From the NCBI GenBank assembly GCA_946613735.1, contig CAMOFS010000130.1:1-5302 (forward strand): DNA of 5,302 nucleotides, given 5' to 3'. Shown piece by piece: positions 5,004 through 5,302 of this stretch; positions within the stretch are counted from its first letter, which is position 1; the number at the start of each line of letters is the position of its first letter. Under the pieces are notes generated by a model. It was not told the DNA's origin. It made no database searches and saw only the letters and a program-made list of their open reading frames with translations. This DNA comes from an uncultured Lachnospiraceae bacterium (GTDB lineage Bacteria > Bacillota_A > Clostridia > Lachnospirales > Lachnospiraceae). The position numbers were made by a program, and so were the translations under genes.

Positions 5004-5302
5004 ACTTCACTGCCAGAATAATGATCACCGCCAAAAATGCCAAAATCAAAAGGTACGCCACCCGGTCTGTACCGGAATACTTCAGGGGCTTCATCCTGGT
5101 CCTGCCCTCTCCACCGTGGTAGCAGCGAGCCTCCATGGCCATAGCCAGATCCGACGCACGGCGAAAGGCGGAAACAAAAAGTGGCACTAGGATGGGCACC
5201 ATGGCCTTGGCTCTTTTGATAAGACCGCCACTCTCAAAGTCCGCACCTCTGGCCATCTGGGCCTTCATGATCTTGTCAGTCTCCTCCACTAGGATGGGGA
5301 TG
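5002..5302 (-). CDS. ecfT: Energy-coupling factor transporter transmembrane protein EcfT, C-terminal 99 residues
   Basis: The gene enters from the right edge, so only the last 99 codons and the TAA stop are seen; the GTG at 5289-5287 is an internal Val, because the frame stays open to the edge ([20 protein letters not shown]) and fits EcfT. EcfT is the membrane scaffold of ECF transporters, joining two ABC ATPases (EcfA1/A2) to substrate-binding S components for vitamins or metal ions. The two coupling-helix motifs that sit in the ATPase grooves are present: MARGADF at visible residues 16-22 and MEARCY at 56-61, followed by GGEGRTRM (63-70). Between them lies a hydrophobic stretch (34-46), and the protein ends in a membrane helix (81-98) and a lone Lys. 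The C-terminus looks full length. The ecfA genes are expected upstream, outside the window. Downstream comes a repeat cluster and a thioesterase rather than truA, the frequent Firmicute neighbour. Confidence 0.95.
   Translation of the reverse strand, partial: IPILVEETDKIMKAQMARGADFESGGLIKRAKAMVPILVPLFVSAFRRASDLAMAMEARCYHGGEGRTRMKPLKYSGTDRVAYLLILAFLAVIIILAVK

Noticed and set aside
4704..5021. 105-codon plus-strand open frame spanning the repeat cluster
   Set aside because: It is antisense to the thioesterase and ecfT ends and otherwise reads through the repeats ([15 protein letters not shown]), which is typical spurious translation.
5002..5289. A 95-residue protein starting at the GTG at 5289
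   Set aside because: The frame stays open to the window edge with sequence that matches EcfT ([10 protein letters not shown]), so the GTG is an internal valine codon and the gene begins beyond the window.

Overview
The window reads as a chromosomal stretch from a low-to-mid GC Firmicute, most likely a Clostridia member of the Lachnospiraceae type. That placement is an inference from the protein flavour: a DUF3880/CgeB-like glycosyltransferase, a CvfB-type S1 protein, a FatA-like acyl-ACP thioesterase and an energy-coupling-factor transporter, with strong GGAG-type ribosome binding sites and no introns or phage genes. Coding density is very high, and the only non-coding stretches are 986-1090, 2865-2913 and 4854-5001, all under 150 bases.

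Layout: (1) 1-985, minus strand, is the N-terminal 328 residues of a DUF3880-type glycosyltransferase that runs off the left edge. (2) 986-1090 is a divergent promoter region. (3) 1091-2864, plus strand, is a two-gene operon of a patatin-like phospholipase and a CPBP-family intramembrane glutamic endopeptidase, overlapping by 8 bases. (4) 2867-2898 is a strong hairpin terminator between two convergent operons, with its T-run on the minus-strand side. (5) 5302 down to 2914, minus strand, is a run of four genes: ecfT (5' end outside the window), an acyl-ACP thioesterase, a cvfB-like S1 RNA-binding protein and ridA. The last three are tightly packed (7-base overlap, then a 12-base gap).

The most unusual element is the 4867-5003 gap between ecfT and the thioesterase. 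It holds two identical 32-base direct repeats, one degenerate partial copy and one inverted, slightly longer copy of a dispersed repeat. Together they can fold into a long hairpin that ends in a short T-run right before the thioesterase ribosome binding site. The repeats also create a false in-frame 32-residue N-terminal extension on the thioesterase; the true start is at 4853. The inverted copy overlaps the ecfT stop codon.

Functionally the window is mostly housekeeping: vitamin or metal uptake (EcfT), fatty-acid release and membrane lipid handling (thioesterase, patatin lipase), enamine/imine detoxification (RidA), RNA binding (CvfB) and sugar transfer. I found no convincing new multi-gene system. 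The repeat cluster and the overlapping lipase/protease pair are the parts most worth a second look.
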